A stretch of DNA of 64,000 nucleotides from Candidatus Aminicenantota bacterium (lineage in GTDB: Bacteria > Acidobacteriota > Aminicenantia > UBA2199): NCBI GenBank assembly GCA_029938635.1, contig JAOZUQ010000002.1:1-64000 (forward strand), in the 5' to 3' direction. Of this stretch, positions 17,825 through 26,888 are shown in pieces; the stretch's first letter is position 1; every line of letters starts with the position of its first letter. Under the pieces are notes generated by a model. That model did not search any database and was not told the origin of the DNA. It saw only the letters and a list, made by a program, of their open reading frames with translations. The translations under genes and the position numbers were made by a program.

Positions 17825-18622
17825 ATGGGAAAACTTGATTTCAAAAATAAATGGCTCGTGGTGACCGGTGCCTCTTCAGGTCTCGGTGAAGCTCTTGCAC
17901 TGGAACTGGCCTCAAAAGAGGGCGCGAACCTTATTATTACTGCTCGAAGAAAAGAGAAGCTCGATTCACTTAAATCGAGGATCGAGAGTGAATTTAAAAG
18001 AGAAGTAATTGTTATCGAATCTGACCTCTCCGATCCCAAAAGTGTTGAAAATCTTTTTCGGGAAAGCACAGGGAAAAGAGAAATTTTCGGGATAATCAAC
18101 AATGCAGGTATGACAGATTTCAATCCGGCAGATATAAAAGATTTTGAAAAATATGAAAAAATAATTGAAGTGAATATGAAAGCCCCGATTAAGTTGAGTT
18201 TGCTATTTCTTGACTATTTTAAAAAGAAAGGAGAAGGGGCGATCCTCAACATCACAAGTATGGGCGCTTTTTTTCCTCTTGTATATCAGGGGGCCTACAC
18301 AGCCAGCAAACATGGCGCACAGGTATTCACTGAAATTTTAAGCAAAGAGAACAGTGGGGAAAACATAACAATTTCATCATTCGCTCCCGGAGGGATAGCA
18401 ACAGAAATGCTCTCAAATTCAGGACTGGATAAACTCAGGGGATCAGATGATTTTTTCAACTGGAGTGCAGAAAGGGTTGCAGCGAAAGCGATCAAATCCT
18501 TTAAAAAGAAAAAACTACTGGGTATCCCCGGATTTGTTTATAAACTAATGCTATTCCTTAAACGATTTATGCCAAAGAAAGCACTGCTAAAAGCGGCTGA
18601 AAGAACATACAGAAAAAAATAG
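17825..18622 (+). CDS. Short-chain dehydrogenase/reductase (SDR)
   Basis: Classical SDR of 265 residues, using NAD(P)H on an unknown carbonyl or alcohol. The cofactor loop TGASSGLG is at ~14, NNAG at ~90, the catalytic serine in NITSMGAF (~143) and the catalytic pair in YTASK (~157-161). A basic residue pair after the second strand (TARRKEK) suggests NADPH preference. The C-terminus is basic with a hydrophobic stretch (FVYKLMLFLKRFMP), like the DltE/YqjQ group. It ends 3 nt from the end of convergent fusA. Confidence 0.85.
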   Translation: MGKLDFKNKWLVVTGASSGLGEALALELASKEGANLIITARRKEKLDSLKSRIESEFKREVIVIESDLSDPKSVENLFRESTGKREIFGIINNAGMTDFNPADIKDFEKYEKIIEVNMKAPIKLSLLFLDYFKKKGEGAILNITSMGAFFPLVYQGAYTASKHGAQVFTEILSKENSGENITISSFAPGGIATEMLSNSGLDKLRGSDDFFNWSAERVAAKAIKSFKKKKLLGIPGFVYKLMLFLKRFMPKKALLKAAERTYRKK

Positions 18623-18624
18623 TT

Positions 18625-20700
18625 CTATTTATCCTGCTCTTTATATTCTTTTATTATATCTTCTGCAATGGAGTTGGGTAATTGGGAATATTTCAAAAAT
18701 TCTATCGAATAGTTTGCCCTTCCGCTCGATATTGTCCTTAAAGCAGAAGCATATCCGAACATCTCCCTGAGGGGGACGATCCCGTTCAGTTTCTGAGATC
18801 CTTTCCTGTGTCTTCTCATGTTATCTATATGTCCGCGTCTTCTGTTCACATCACCGATTACATCACCCATATAATCATCCGGAGTGTTGATCTCGATCTT
18901 CATTATCGGTTCGAGAAGTTTTGGAGAAGCTTTGGAAATAATACTTCTCAATGCTTGTTCAGTACAACTTCTGAATGCCATTTCACTCGAGTCCACCGCA
19001 TGAAAACTTCCATCGATCAGAGTGAACTTAATATCAACCATCGGATGCCCCGCCAAAAGCCCCTTTTTCATGGTGCTTTCAAATCCTTTTCTTACTGCAG
19101 GAATATATTCCCTGGGGATATTACCCCCTTTTATCGTATCAACAAACTCAAGGCCGTTCCCGGGATTGGACTCGATCCTGAAGTCTATGTGTGCATACTG
19201 ACCATGGCCGCCTGACTGCTTTTTATATTTATATTCATGACGAACCTCTGCTGATATGGTCTCTCTGAATGCAACAGCAGGCTCTCCTACTTCAACATCC
19301 ACTTTATGTTCATTCTTTAACCTGTCTACTATTACTTCGAGATGCAATTCACCCATTCCTGATATAACGGTTTCTTCTGTTTCATTATCATAGTTGACCT
19401 TGAAAGACGGATCTTCGAGTGACATCTTATTGAGAGCCAGACCCAGCTTATCTCTGTCTTTTACGTTTGCCGGATTTATCTTCAGATCTACTACAGTTTC
19501 AGGATAATGGATGTTCTCGAGGAGTATCGGGTTATCTTCATCGCAAATAGTATCTCCTGTTGTAGTGAACTTGGTCCCTATCAACGCTCCGATATCTCCG
19601 GCTCTGATCTCACTCATATCTTCTCTGCTGTTAGCATGGATCCTCATGATCCTGCTTACTCTCTCTTTTTTATCTTTAGTTGAATTGTAAATATAACTCC
19701 CGGCTTTTAATTCACCGGAATATACTCTTATAAAAGTTTGTTGCCCGACAAAGTTATCATTGATAATTTTAAAAGCAAGAGCTGAGAATGGCCTCTTCCA
19801 GGAAGGCTTTCTTGATAATGTTTTTTCAGTATCATCCGGGTCATATCCGAGAACAATGCCCCTGTCTATTGGAGAAGGAAGATAATCGACAACTGCATCA
19901 AGAAGAAGCCTTACCCCTTTATTTTTAAAAGCTGTACCACAGAAGACCGGAGTTATAAGAAGCTTCAGAACTGCTTCCCTGGTAGCACTAATAATATCCT
20001 CAGCGATTATTTCCTCACCTTCAAGATATTTCTCCATAAGGCTGTCATTAAAGTCTGCCAGTTTTTCAACGATCGCATCTCTCGATTTCTCGGCCTGAAC
20101 TTTAAGATCTTCCGGAATATCTCCGACAATCTGCTCAATTCCGTTATAAGTGATAGCCTTCATTGATATCAGATCAACAACTCCCTGAAAATTTTCCTCT
20201 TTACCGATCGGTATCTGGAACGGAATAGCATTTGCACCCAGCATGTCATTCATCATATCGACAGTCTGGAGAAGGTCTCCCCCCTGACGGTCCATCTTAT
20301 TGATAAATGCGATCCTCGGAACTTTATATCTGTCCGCCTGATGCCATACGGTTTCACTCTGGGGTTCAACACCGCCAACAGCACAAAATACCATAACAAT
20401 TCCATCAAGGACACGAAGAGATCTTTCAACTTCCAGAGTAAAATCTATATGCCCCGGTGTATCGATCACATTGATCTTATGATCTTTCCATTGGGTTGTA
20501 ATAGCTGCAGAAGTGATAGTGATCCCTCTCTCCTGCTCCTGTTTCATAAAGTCCATTACAGCCTGCCCGTCATGAACTTCCCCTATCTTATGAGTAAGCC
20601 CCGTAAAAAAGAGGATCCTTTCACTTGTAGTGGTCTTGCCGGCATCAATATGGGCCACAATACCAATGTTTCTAATTTTTCTAATTACTGCATCTTCCAT
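18625..20700 (-). CDS. fusA: Translation elongation factor G
   Basis: Ribosomal translocase GTPase of 691 residues, the usual length. G1 is AHIDAGKT (~15-22), the switch region holds RGITITSAA (~60), G3 is DTPGHIDF (~80) and G4 is NKMD (~134). Domains II to V follow, including the domain IV region with GGHGQYAH (~500). The [14 protein letters not shown] segment is standard for bacterial EF-G. The gene stands outside a str-type operon (no rpsL/rpsG nearby), so the organism may have another EF-G paralogue. A GGGAAG element lies before the ATG. Confidence 0.93.
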   Translation of the reverse strand: MEDAVIRKIRNIGIVAHIDAGKTTTSERILFFTGLTHKIGEVHDGQAVMDFMKQEQERGITITSAAITTQWKDHKINVIDTPGHIDFTLEVERSLRVLDGIVMVFCAVGGVEPQSETVWHQADRYKVPRIAFINKMDRQGGDLLQTVDMMNDMLGANAIPFQIPIGKEENFQGVVDLISMKAITYNGIEQIVGDIPEDLKVQAEKSRDAIVEKLADFNDSLMEKYLEGEEIIAEDIISATREAVLKLLITPVFCGTAFKNKGVRLLLDAVVDYLPSPIDRGIVLGYDPDDTEKTLSRKPSWKRPFSALAFKIINDNFVGQQTFIRVYSGELKAGSYIYNSTKDKKERVSRIMRIHANSREDMSEIRAGDIGALIGTKFTTTGDTICDEDNPILLENIHYPETVVDLKINPANVKDRDKLGLALNKMSLEDPSFKVNYDNETEETVISGMGELHLEVIVDRLKNEHKVDVEVGEPAVAFRETISAEVRHEYKYKKQSGGHGQYAHIDFRIESNPGNGLEFVDTIKGGNIPREYIPAVRKGFESTMKKGLLAGHPMVDIKFTLIDGSFHAVDSSEMAFRSCTEQALRSIISKASPKLLEPIMKIEINTPDDYMGDVIGDVNRRRGHIDNMRRHRKGSQKLNGIVPLREMFGYASALRTISSGRANYSIEFLKYSQLPNSIAEDIIKEYKEQDK

Positions 20701-20822
20701 TTTCTTCCCTATATATAATCATACTATTATTCAGATATCTTTAAGATTTCCCCAATAATTGATTAAGTTAATTTGGTAGAAAGGATTATACCATAAACAG
20801 CAGGATCAGGAAAGAGACGTGA

Positions 20823-21587
20823 TTACTTTTTCTTTCTCCCGAAGATTGACGGGAGTGCCTTTTTCAGCTTATCCTGAACTTCTCCAACGATATCTCTTTT
20901 ATCAGGCCCTGCAATTTCCTCAAGCCTTCTCCTTGCAAGAGCATGTGAAGAATCAAGTTCAAGAGCCTTCCGGAAATAGCCCTCTGACCTTTTCAGAAGT
21001 CTTTCATGGTAGAACAAAAGCCCCAGAGCTGCATATGGTTCTGCATTCCAGGATTCGAGTTCAGCAGCTTTAAGCAGATTCGTTTCAGACTTCCTCCTCA
21101 GTTCAGGGAAACCGGTCTGGATCATACCCACCAGGAGATAAGCATCTGCTTTGGGATCTATTGCTATAGATTGTTCCAGAAGAGAGATAGCCGGGAGAAA
21201 CTGCTGCCTTTGATAAAGGGCCTTACCTTTCCTGTACATATTTCTCGCCTTTTCAATCGGGTCATCTTCCTCTGGAATCTCTGATTTTTCTCTGAATCCG
21301 TTCTTCTCGTATTCTGCCCTTTTGCTATAATCCGCAACAATATTATATGCCTGCCTTCCTCTGTTCAGGATATAAGCAAATCTCTCCTTTATATCCGGGT
21401 CGGAAATTTGAGAATCACTTCCCGGTGGAAATTCATGCAGGAAGCTCTGGAATTTATCTTCGATCTCTTTCTGGGTTGCAGTTTTTGAAATTCCCAGGTA
21501 TTCAAAATGATCAAGTTCCCTGTCTTTTACTTCATAATAAAAAGTATTAACGCTGGCAATAATTCTCTTGATCTCTTCTTTATCCAT
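20823..21587 (-). CDS. J-domain-like plus TPR protein, HPD motif lost
   Basis: The 254-residue protein has an N-terminal stretch (~20-95) resembling a J-domain: the helix II pattern FEYLGISKTATQKEIEDKFQ and the helix IV pattern RQAYNIVADYSKRAEYEKNG. The HPD tripeptide that stimulates Hsp70 is missing; HEF occupies its approximate position. Residues ~120-240 are tetratricopeptide repeats (GKALYQRQQFLPAISLLEQSIAIDP and similar). The start at 21587 follows AAAAGGAG, so the first 15 codons in the ORF track are dropped. Similar J/TPR fusions act in cell-surface assembly in delta-proteobacteria-like bacteria, but the role here is unknown. Confidence 0.65.
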   Translation of the reverse strand: MDKEEIKRIIASVNTFYYEVKDRELDHFEYLGISKTATQKEIEDKFQSFLHEFPPGSDSQISDPDIKERFAYILNRGRQAYNIVADYSKRAEYEKNGFREKSEIPEEDDPIEKARNMYRKGKALYQRQQFLPAISLLEQSIAIDPKADAYLLVGMIQTGFPELRRKSETNLLKAAELESWNAEPYAALGLLFYHERLLKRSEGYFRKALELDSSHALARRRLEEIAGPDKRDIVGEVQDKLKKALPSIFGRKKK

Positions 21588-21651
21588 GAAAACTCCTTTT
21601 GTACATTTTATCAGATAGGGAAAAAGATACAAACATCAGGAAGCTAATAAT

Positions 21652-22470
21652 TCAGAATATACTTATAACCCTTGTGAGCAGAGTGATGAAATCTTCTTTA
21701 ACCCTGTCTGCAGTTTCTGTAACCTCTTTGTGGTCCAGCGGCTGATCTGTAATTCCCGCTGCAAAATTAGTAATACATGAGATCCCTGCAATATTCATCC
21801 CCATATGTTTAGCTGCAATGCTTTCGGGCACGGTTGACATCCCGACACTGTCGGCACCAATGGTCTTCAGCATTCTGATCTCTGCAGGAGTTTCATACGA
21901 AGGGCCTCTCAGTCCTGCATATACTCCTGATTTAATGGAAATACTCATAGATCTTGCTGTTGAGATTATTTTTTCGGACATGGATCTATCATAAATTGTA
22001 CTCATATCAGGGAACCGGGGCCCCATCCTCTCATCATTATCTCCTGACAAAGGATTTTCACCCATCAGGTTTATATGGTCATTTATTACCATCAGGTCTC
22101 CGGGAGCAAAAGCAGCATTGATCCCGCCGGCAGCATTAGTTATTATCAAATTTTTTATCCCAAGGGAACACAATACTCTCACCGGGAAAACAACATCTTT
22201 GATATCATGCCCTTCATAAAAATGATATCGTCCCTGAAGCACCGCAACAGGTTTCCCCGAAATGAGTCCTATTACCAGATTCCCGGCATGCCCTTTTACC
22301 ATGACCTTCTTAAAATGGGGGATATCCTCATAGGGAATAACAACACTATCATAAACATCATCAGCAAAGTCACCCAGTCCTGACCCTAGGATTATTCCTG
22401 TTTCCGGAGTTAGATTGGTCCTGCTCTTTATGAATTCAACTGCCTCGATCATATTTGCATAAATATCCAT
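21652..22470 (-). CDS. punA: Purine-nucleoside phosphorylase (class I, trimeric type)
   Basis: Phosphorolysis of inosine or guanosine to base plus ribose 1-phosphate. The 272 residues contain the class I signatures: GSGLGDFAD (phosphate loop), GRYHFYEGH (~85), NAAGGIN (~115), GLRGPSYETPAE (~190, base-site region), MSTVPE (~215) and CITNFAAG (~235). AAGGAGATATC precedes the ATG. It lies 23 nt downstream of deoB on the same strand. Together they convert nucleosides to ribose 5-phosphate plus free purine base, which could feed the purine-degradation genes at 31-40 kb. Confidence 0.93.
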   Translation of the reverse strand: MDIYANMIEAVEFIKSRTNLTPETGIILGSGLGDFADDVYDSVVIPYEDIPHFKKVMVKGHAGNLVIGLISGKPVAVLQGRYHFYEGHDIKDVVFPVRVLCSLGIKNLIITNAAGGINAAFAPGDLMVINDHINLMGENPLSGDNDERMGPRFPDMSTIYDRSMSEKIISTARSMSISIKSGVYAGLRGPSYETPAEIRMLKTIGADSVGMSTVPESIAAKHMGMNIAGISCITNFAAGITDQPLDHKEVTETADRVKEDFITLLTRVISIF

Positions 22471-22493
22471 GATATCTCCTTAATAATATACTC

Positions 22494-23651
22494 TTATATA
22501 AAACTCTTTCCCGGGAAACCCGGATTATTGATCCCGAGGTGATGAAGCACAGAAACACCTATATCTGCAAAAGTTTCCCTTATACCAAGATCTTCGGGAG
22601 AAATATTTTTACCGTAAACAAGCAGCGGGATAAATTCTCTAGTGTGATCAGTCCCTTTGAAGGTTGGGTCACAGCCATGATCTGCCGTTATCACAAGGAT
22701 ATCTTCCTGCTCCAATAAGCCGGTAAATTCTCCCAGCATTTTATCAAATTCTTCCAGAGCTGAAGCATACCCTTCCACATTCCGCCTGTGGCCGTAGAGC
22801 ATATCAAAATCAACCAGGTTTGCGAAGATCAGCCCCTCTTTAGTTATAGACATTTCTTTCGTAATAACATCCATTCCATCCTTGTTGCTCTTTGTATGGA
22901 TCGCTCTGCTCACTCCCTTCTTTGCATATATATCTTCTATTTTTCCTATCCCGGATACAACAAACCCGCTCTTCTCTATCAGATCAAGAATAGTATCTTT
23001 CGGAGGGATCATCGGATAGTCTCTCCTGTCGGTAGTACGACTGAACGATCCTTCATTGCCGATAAAAGGACGGGCAATCACTCTCCCGATTTTATACTTA
23101 TCACACATTTCCCTTGCTTGAACACAATACTCATAAAGTTTGTCCAGCGGGATCGTATCATTATGTGCCGCTATCTGAAAAACAGAATCACCGGAGGTAT
23201 AAATTATTGGGAAACCTGTCCTCATATGTTCAACTCCAAGCTCTTTTATGATCTCCGTACCCGAGGCTGCAATATTTCCGAGGACCCCCTTAACACCGGT
23301 CATCTTCTTGAACTCATTAATAATTTCTTCCGGGAAACCATCCGGGTAAAGAGGAAAAGCTTCCTCACTTATGATCCCCATCATTTCCCAATGGCCTGTC
23401 ATGGTATCCTTCCCTTTCGATGCTTCACTGATCTTTCCGAATTTCCCGGCAGGATATTTAACAGGATCAACACCTTTTATATCAATAATATTTCCCAATC
23501 CCAGTTTTTTCAGATTTGGAAGGTTGAGCCCTCCGACCCTTTCTGCAGTATTACCCAGAGTATTTGCGCCAATATCACCGAATTCAGCGGCATCATCCAT
23601 ATAGCCGGCACCGACACTATCTATTACTATTATAATTATTCTCTTTCCCAT
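22494..23651 (-). CDS. deoB: Phosphopentomutase
   Basis: Alkaline-phosphatase-superfamily enzyme interconverting (deoxy)ribose 1- and 5-phosphate. The 385 residues match the family length. The metal site VIDSVGAGYMDDAAEFGD is at the N-terminus, the phosphorylated threonine region is KDTMTGHWEMMG (~82), and further metal ligands lie in ITADHGCDPTFKGTDHTRE (~320). It is first in an operon with punA. No purine operator can be recognised. Confidence 0.94.
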   Translation of the reverse strand: MGKRIIIIVIDSVGAGYMDDAAEFGDIGANTLGNTAERVGGLNLPNLKKLGLGNIIDIKGVDPVKYPAGKFGKISEASKGKDTMTGHWEMMGIISEEAFPLYPDGFPEEIINEFKKMTGVKGVLGNIAASGTEIIKELGVEHMRTGFPIIYTSGDSVFQIAAHNDTIPLDKLYEYCVQAREMCDKYKIGRVIARPFIGNEGSFSRTTDRRDYPMIPPKDTILDLIEKSGFVVSGIGKIEDIYAKKGVSRAIHTKSNKDGMDVITKEMSITKEGLIFANLVDFDMLYGHRRNVEGYASALEEFDKMLGEFTGLLEQEDILVITADHGCDPTFKGTDHTREFIPLLVYGKNISPEDLGIRETFADIGVSVLHHLGINNPGFPGKSFI

Positions 23652-23663
23652 TTGCCCTGAAAA

Positions 23664-23692
23664 AAATTATCACACCCTCCTTCTAAAGTCAA
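23664..23692 (-). promoter_or_regulatory. Predicted promoter for deoB-punA
   Basis: TTGACT (minus strand, 23687-23692) precedes TGATAATTT. The -10 could be read as GATAAT with a 15-nt spacer or TAATTT with 17 nt. The ATG follows after about a dozen bases, with only a weak AGGG before it. Confidence 0.45.
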
Positions 23693-23831
23693 AAATGAAA
23701 TGTTTCAGGGAGGAGTGGCTTTTTCCGTAATTACTTTTGGAGTTAAGGAATTTTCAAATATCATTCATTTGTTCTTTCACCACGACGCGTCTGACCAGGT
23801 ATTATTCAGCGGCATTAAAAAGCCAACTCGC

Positions 23832-24094
23832 ATGCTTCTAAAGAAGCATACTCAGACAGTAGCTTTTTTCCTTCGGAACATCGCCGCTTCGGTAAAACCG
23901 GTTCCCAGCCGCTCTGTTTCGTTCCCTCACAAAAAGAATGATATTTTACTTGTAGGGAGAGTGTCAGGCGTAGCCATCTATCTGCTCTCGTGGGCCTGGA
24001 GGGGTGACTCGCTAATATCGTGAACCCCGAGGCCGGGCAGCATAGCCGTATGAGAGCATACGGCGCGGGAGCGAAGTGGATGATGGCGAGAGCC
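23832..24094 (+). repeat. Structured dispersed repeat, copy 2 (possible mobile ncRNA)
   Basis: Second copy of the element at 1-309. Positions 23861-23915 and 23920-24094 match copy 1, but the 88-nt hairpin-rich insert of copy 1 (56-143) is replaced by four bases. A hairpin ATGCTTC-TAAA-GAAGCAT (23832-23849) lies just before the shared part. The terminal stem is CCGTATG-AGAG-CATACGG (24046-24063), against CGGATG-AGAA-CATCCG in copy 1, so base changes are compensated across the stem. The element ends about 18 nt before the -35 of the porin promoter. Confidence 0.72.
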
Positions 24095-24111
24095 GAAACG
24101 AAATGAACAAA

Positions 24112-24140
24112 TTGATGATATTCAGGTTATCAGTTATAAT
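24112..24140 (+). promoter_or_regulatory. Predicted promoter, leaderless porin gene
   Basis: TTGATG (24112-24117), a 17-nt spacer, TATAAT (24135-24140), then 5 nt to the ATG at 24146. No Shine-Dalgarno sequence. It is one of the clearest leaderless arrangements in the window. Confidence 0.6.
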
Positions 24141-24145
24141 CGGGA

Positions 24146-25444
24146 ATGCAATTGAAACATTTTATATCCTTATCCCTGTTATTCTTTTTTATTCTCCTTT
24201 ACGCAACCCCTCTATCGGCCAATCTGAATGACAATCTGACAATAGATTTTTCGGAACGTTTCAGACTCGTCTCCTGGGATAATCCGATAACTCTCGATAG
24301 CTCAAAAGAGGGCAGTACCACCTTTACAAGAAACAGAACTTCATTAGGATTAAAATGGAAATTTTCAAAAAAAGCAGAGATCTATTTTAAGGTAACAAAC
24401 GAGTTCCGTATTTACTTCAAACCGGATAAAGATTTTAATCTACACGAAATATTTGTGGATAATCTCTACTTTAAGATACATGATATTTTCAGCATGCCGG
24501 TAACCCTTACCCTGGGAAGACAGAACATCTTTCTCGGTGAGGGATTTGTTGTGGTTGACAGCGGCACTTACGACGGATCCAGATCTATTTACTTTGATGC
24601 GATAAGGGCAGATATTAACCTTCGTAACATAGGGGAAATCTCCCTATTCCAATTGTATGCACAAAAAACCGACGAATTGTTACCTGTAATAAATGACAGA
24701 GAACAGAGAATGAACGAACATGATATCAGAGGGTATGGCTTTTATTATCAGAGGAAAATAAACAAAAATAATATTGACCTATACTATTTGAACAAGAAAA
24801 CCGATATTCATGATAACGGATCATGGAGTTTGTCTGCTAACACACTCGGAACAAAGTTATCCTTCAGGTTAAAAAACAATTTGCATCTTACAACCGAAGG
24901 CGCAATTCAAAACGGTAATTTTGAAAACAAAAAAATCAGAACGTTCGGAGGTCATTTTCATCTGGACAGAGATCTGGGTAACCGGATCCTGAAAAGAGTG
25001 ATAATCGGCGGGATATTCCTTTCGGGGAACTCTCCCGGAGATAAAATTATTAAGGGCTGGGAACCTCCGTTCTCAAAATGGCCGAAATGGAGCGAATCAT
25101 ATATCTACACACTGATAAATGAAAGCGGGATAGCCAATTGGAGCAATATCTCATCGATCTACATCTCCTTTGTAACCAGAATATTCAAGAAAGGGTATCT
25201 TAATACAACGTTTAATATACTCGGTGCCCCTGAAAAAAATCTCGCCCTGGATTTTCCCGGAGGTGCCGGCAAATATAGAGGATTCCTGATGATCAACCGT
25301 ATGAATTTTGTTATCTTAAAAAATCTTACCGGCCATTTTTTATGGGAACACTTCAAGCCGGGGAATTTTTATTTCACTGGAGCGGAAAGTTATAATTGGA
25401 TCAGATTTGAATTAATGTATAAAACAAAAACCCGGAGGAAGTAA
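24146..25444 (+). CDS. Alginate-export (AlgE-like) family outer-membrane porin
   Basis: A 432-residue exported barrel protein with a signal peptide at residues 1-25 (LFFFILLYATPLSA). It alternates polar and aromatic strands, and the segment LTLGRQNIFLGEGFVVVDSGTYDGSRS (~115-140) is the hallmark of the alginate_exp family, whose members include anion-selective pores that need not carry alginate. Its stop codon overlaps the start of the symporter gene by one base (TAATG). The three-gene unit porin, symporter, diaminopropionate lyase suggests uptake of the solute that the lyase pathway degrades. Confidence 0.75.
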   Translation: MQLKHFISLSLLFFFILLYATPLSANLNDNLTIDFSERFRLVSWDNPITLDSSKEGSTTFTRNRTSLGLKWKFSKKAEIYFKVTNEFRIYFKPDKDFNLHEIFVDNLYFKIHDIFSMPVTLTLGRQNIFLGEGFVVVDSGTYDGSRSIYFDAIRADINLRNIGEISLFQLYAQKTDELLPVINDREQRMNEHDIRGYGFYYQRKINKNNIDLYYLNKKTDIHDNGSWSLSANTLGTKLSFRLKNNLHLTTEGAIQNGNFENKKIRTFGGHFHLDRDLGNRILKRVIIGGIFLSGNSPGDKIIKGWEPPFSKWPKWSESYIYTLINESGIANWSNISSIYISFVTRIFKKGYLNTTFNILGAPEKNLALDFPGGAGKYRGFLMINRMNFVILKNLTGHFLWEHFKPGNFYFTGAESYNWIRFELMYKTKTRRK

Positions 25445-26886
25445 TGGCTGTAAAAATATTAGTATTAAGCCTGTATGCAATAATGATCGTAACTATCGGA
25501 GTGATCGGCCTCAGGAAGACCAGGTCATTCTCGGATTTTTTTCTGGGGGGAGGGAAAGTAGGCCCATGGATGTCTGCATTTTCCTATGGAACAGCATATT
25601 TTTCCGCAGTACTTTTTATCGGATTTGCGGGAAAGATCGGCTGGGGTTTCGGTTATTCCAGTTTGTGGATAGCACTCTTCAATTCTCTTGTCGGAGTGTT
25701 GGGGGTCTGGTGGATCATGGGCTGGAAGATAAAAAAGGTTTCTGTTGAATATAAGATCTCCACAATGAATGAATTTTTGGAAAAGAGGTATGATAGTAAA
25801 TTCCTGAAGCTATTCTCCTCCTTTTCGATCTTTATTTTTTTAATTCCATATTCAGCAGCTGTCTTTATGGGATTATCCTACCTTTTCGAAGCTAACTTTG
25901 GAATTGAATACTGGCAGGCTCTGGTATTCATCGGGTTATTCACAGCTACCTATATAGTACTTGGCGGATACAAATCCATGGCAATGATCGATATGATTTT
26001 CGGTATTATAATGACGATTGGAGTTCTTATACTTCTGGTCAGCACAATCAAAACCGGAAATGGATTAGGAAATATTACAGAGTCACTTAGAAATATTAAC
26101 CCCAAACTGGTATCCACAGTGGGGCCTCCGGGAATCTGGCCTCTGTTCTGTCTTATTTTTCTCACCAGCATTGCCCCTTTTGCAATGCCTCAACTGGTAC
26201 AAAAATTTTATGCAATAAAAGACAGATCTGCAGTAAGGACAGGCATGTTTGCTTCAACATTATTTGCTATTCTTATAGGAGGAGTCGCCTATTTCGTTGG
26301 GTCAACAACCAGGATATTTCTTAACCCGGCTAACAATCCTCTGGCATTCAAAGATGGTAAACCTGTTTTTGACATCCTGATGCCGGAACTTCTTGCCAGA
26401 GTAATTCCACAATCTCTATCGGTTGTAATCCTTTTGCTAATCCTCTCCGCGTCAATGTCAACCCTTGCAGCTCTTGTTCTCATATCAAGTTCTTCTTTCT
26501 CAAAAGATTTTTATGCCGGGTTTATTAACAAAAATATCTCTGACAAAAATCTGACACTTTTAATGAGATTCATGAACGGTTTTTTCGTCATGCTATCAGT
26601 TATTCTTGCTGCTCTGAATATAGACACGATAGTATCTGTCCTCAGTATCTCATGGGGCGCGATCGGCTCTGTTTTCCTCGGACCTTTCGTCTGGGGATTA
26701 TTCTCAAAGAAAGTTAACAGATTCGGGGCAATATTCTCTTCTATAACAGGATTGTCTGTCTGCTTGTTACTGTATTTTGCAGGACATTCTCCTCCTGAAG
26801 CAGGGACACTCGGGATGATCACATCTCTGGTTGCAAATCCGACAGGAAGCTTTTTTTACAACGTATTAAAAACCAAAAAGATATAA
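25444..26886 (+). CDS. Sodium:solute symporter (SSS family)
   Basis: Inner-membrane Na+-coupled carrier of 480 residues with about 13 helices. The N-terminal helix and the RKTRSFSDFFLGGGKVGPWMSAFSYGTAYFSAVLFIG segment are typical of the SSSF superfamily. Further support comes from FTATYIVLGGYKSMAMIDMIFG in the middle and SVVILLLILSASMSTLAALVL near helix 8, where the Na2-site serines lie. It is translationally coupled to the porin gene, and CGGAGGAAG precedes its start. Judging from its neighbour, the substrate may be an amino acid or a purine-derived metabolite, but this is unproved. Confidence 0.85.
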   Translation: MAVKILVLSLYAIMIVTIGVIGLRKTRSFSDFFLGGGKVGPWMSAFSYGTAYFSAVLFIGFAGKIGWGFGYSSLWIALFNSLVGVLGVWWIMGWKIKKVSVEYKISTMNEFLEKRYDSKFLKLFSSFSIFIFLIPYSAAVFMGLSYLFEANFGIEYWQALVFIGLFTATYIVLGGYKSMAMIDMIFGIIMTIGVLILLVSTIKTGNGLGNITESLRNINPKLVSTVGPPGIWPLFCLIFLTSIAPFAMPQLVQKFYAIKDRSAVRTGMFASTLFAILIGGVAYFVGSTTRIFLNPANNPLAFKDGKPVFDILMPELLARVIPQSLSVVILLLILSASMSTLAALVLISSSSFSKDFYAGFINKNISDKNLTLLMRFMNGFFVMLSVILAALNIDTIVSVLSISWGAIGSVFLGPFVWGLFSKKVNRFGAIFSSITGLSVCLLLYFAGHSPPEAGTLGMITSLVANPTGSFFYNVLKTKKI

Positions 26887-26888
26887 AA

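Noticed and set aside
23700-24023. 107-residue ORF on the plus strand
   Set aside because: It runs straight through the structured repeat; the shared part of copy 1 does not keep this frame because of the 88-nt insert. It is a chance frame in a non-coding element.
24094-24145. Remnant of an IscB/HNH nuclease start after structured repeat copy 2 (GAAACGAAATG)
   Set aside because: The frame after this ATG does not read like IscB and runs into the porin gene in another frame; it remains only a thought linked to the HEARO guess.
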